From positions 1 to 22,167 of the forward strand of contig DAOTKC010000024.1 of NCBI GenBank assembly GCA_035449045.1: a DNA stretch of 22,167 nt, in the 5' to 3' direction. Position numbers and translations under genes: made by a program. Below, piece by piece: positions 20,832 through 22,167 of this stretch (its first letter is position 1; the number at the start of each line of letters is the position of its first letter). The stretch comes from DAOTKC01 sp035449045. GTDB lineage: Bacteria; Bacillota; Clostridia; Christensenellales; CAG-917. The notes beneath the pieces were generated by a model. It was given only the letters and a program-made list of their open reading frames with translations, had not been told where the DNA came from and made no database searches.

Positions 20832-22167
20832 ATGGATTTAGACAACCTTCCCAAGCCGGCTAACTTTATCGAGGAAATCATCGACGAAGACCTAAGGTCG
20901 GGCAAGCATAAAAAAATAGTGACGCGCTTTCCGCCCGAGCCCAACGGCTACCTTCACATCGGGCACGCCAAGGCGGTCTCCATCAATTTCGGCATAAAGG
21001 CAAAATACGGCGGCGAGTGCAATCTCCGCTTCGACGACACCAATCCCGTCAAAGAGAGCGCGGAATACGTCAAATCCATTCAGGAGGATATCAGATGGCT
21101 GGGCTACGAGTGGGACAGGCTGCTCTTTGCCTCCGACTATTTCGACGTCATGTTCGACTGTGCCGTCACTCTCATTAAAAAGGGGCTGGCTTATGTCTGC
21201 AACCTTTCGGCCGAGGAGATTAAAAACACGCGCGGCACGCTGACCGAGCCGGGCAAAGAAAGCCCCTACAGAAACCGCAGCGTTGAAGAAAACCTCGACC
21301 TGTTCTATAAGATGCGCGACGGTCACTATGCCGACGGCGAGATGGTGCTTCGCGCCAAAATCGATATGGCGTCGCCCAACATGAATATGCGCGACCCCGT
21401 GCTGTATAGAATAGTTAGGACGGAGCATCACAACACCGGCAATAAATGGATTATATATCCCATGTATGACTTCGCCCACCCCATCGAGGACGCCGTCGAG
21501 GGCGTGACGCATTCCTGCTGCTCGCTTGAGTTCGAGGACCACCGCCCGCTCTACGACTTCATCACCGAGCATTGCGGCTTTAATCCGCGGCCGCGCCAAA
21601 TCGAGTTCGCGAGGCTAAACCTCTCGCGCACCATCATGAGCAAGCGGTTTATAAAACAGCTCGTCGACGAAAAGGTTGTCCGCGGCTGGGACGACCCGCG
21701 GCTGTCCACCGTCAGGGGCATGCGCGAACGCGGCTATCCGCCCGAGGCCATCCGCGAGTTCTGCAATAAAATCGGCGTCGCCAAGGCCAATTCCGAGGTA
21801 GACATCAAGATGCTGGAGCACGCCGTCCGCGAGGTCTTAAACGAAACGGCGGCAAGAAGGATGGTGGTCAAGGAGCCGCTCAGAGTGGTAATCGAAAACT
21901 ATCCCGAAGGCAAAACCGAGCAGTGCGAGCTTATGAACAACCCCCAAAAGCCGGAGGAAGGGAGCTACTTCTCAAGCTTTTCGAGAGAGATTTTCATCGA
22001 AAAAGAGGACTTTTCGCTAAATCCGCCGCCTAAGTATTACCGTCTCAAACCGGGCGGAACGGTGCGCCTCAAGGGAAGCTATATCATCGAGTATTCGGGC
22101 GTAAAGCTCAACGATGCGGGCGAGCCCGAAACCGTCTTTGTCAAATTTATCGAGGACAGCAAGAGCG
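20832..22167 (+). CDS. glnS: Glutaminyl-tRNA synthetase (partial, 3' cut by window)
   Basis: GlnRS attaches glutamine directly to tRNA-Gln in the cytoplasm. The frame is open from ATG 20832 to the window end, giving 445 codons of an expected 550 or so. The class I signatures are present: PPEPNGYLHIGHAK (HIGH motif, residues 34-47) and IMSKRF (KMSKS equivalent, from 268). GlnRS-type features include NLRFDDTNP, LRAKIDMASPNMNMRDPVLYR, THSCCSLEFEDHRPLYDF and GWDDPRLSTVRGMRERGYPPEAI; they distinguish it from a GluRS. The anticodon-binding beta-barrels have begun by the edge. GAGG lies six bases before the ATG. Many Firmicutes instead make Gln-tRNA by the GatCAB amidotransferase route, so GlnRS here is a lineage trait worth noting. 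No T-box is present. Confidence 0.97.
   Translation, partial: MDLDNLPKPANFIEEIIDEDLRSGKHKKIVTRFPPEPNGYLHIGHAKAVSINFGIKAKYGGECNLRFDDTNPVKESAEYVKSIQEDIRWLGYEWDRLLFASDYFDVMFDCAVTLIKKGLAYVCNLSAEEIKNTRGTLTEPGKESPYRNRSVEENLDLFYKMRDGHYADGEMVLRAKIDMASPNMNMRDPVLYRIVRTEHHNTGNKWIIYPMYDFAHPIEDAVEGVTHSCCSLEFEDHRPLYDFITEHCGFNPRPRQIEFARLNLSRTIMSKRFIKQLVDEKVVRGWDDPRLSTVRGMRERGYPPEAIREFCNKIGVAKANSEVDIKMLEHAVREVLNETAARRMVVKEPLRVVIENYPEGKTEQCELMNNPQKPEEGSYFSSFSREIFIEKEDFSLNPPPKYYRLKPGGTVRLKGSYIIEYSGVKLNDAGEPETVFVKFIEDSKS

Noticed and set aside
20892..21599. 235-codon minus-strand open frame opposite glnS
   Set aside because: The plus strand encodes unmistakable GlnRS motifs across the whole stretch; the antisense frame is a codon-bias artefact.

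Overview
The window reads as a chromosomal segment of an anaerobic, spore-forming-lineage member of the Clostridia (Bacillota). The evidence is a full-length Spo0A, a SigH-type sigma factor next to mini-RNase III and RlmB, a clostridial 2[4Fe-4S] ferredoxin, a greA-lysS pair, strong Shine-Dalgarno (SD) sequences and near-consensus sigma-A promoters. Coding sequence is GC-rich and intergenic DNA is strongly AT-rich. I see no prophage, transposon, CRISPR array, tRNA or rRNA gene.

Layout. 1-2640: tail of a nucleoside/sugar ABC importer operon (ATPase end plus two permeases, all overlapping) closed by a terminator. 2747-3698: a stand-alone spo0A with its own promoter, a 14-bp inverted repeat and a terminator. 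3716-4276 (minus): a small acidic protein with two zinc ribbons. 4443-6642 (minus): greA-lysS, whose leader carries a terminator-like hairpin before greA. 6768-7475: a secreted or anchored protein of unknown function followed by a structured 3' element. 7668-7991 (minus): a monocistronic ferredoxin. 8100-14241: a 1888-residue DUF4011/SF1 helicase, probably co-transcribed with a 90-residue two-helix membrane protein. 14266-14707: a helical ferritin-like protein whose start codon lies in a perfect inverted repeat. 14889-18220 (minus): a large lipoprotein with a Big2 domain and an intact transglutaminase triad. 18229-20213: mrnC-rlmB-sigH from tandem promoters. 20357-20719: a small GNAT-like protein. 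20832 to the end: glnS, cut by the window edge.

Most of the window is housekeeping: tRNA charging, transcript elongation, rRNA processing and sporulation control. The least ordinary parts are the giant helicase and its neighbour, and several RNA-level control candidates. In the helicase, both the transglutaminase-like and the nuclease-like domains appear to have lost key residues while the helicase motifs are intact; it has no SD and a nearly leaderless start; and it is followed by a small membrane protein before the first convincing terminator. The RNA candidates are the greA leader, the start-codon hairpin at 14266-14296, and the inverted repeats beside the spo0A and zinc-ribbon promoters. 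Comparisons with protein families rest on recalled motifs, not on searches.
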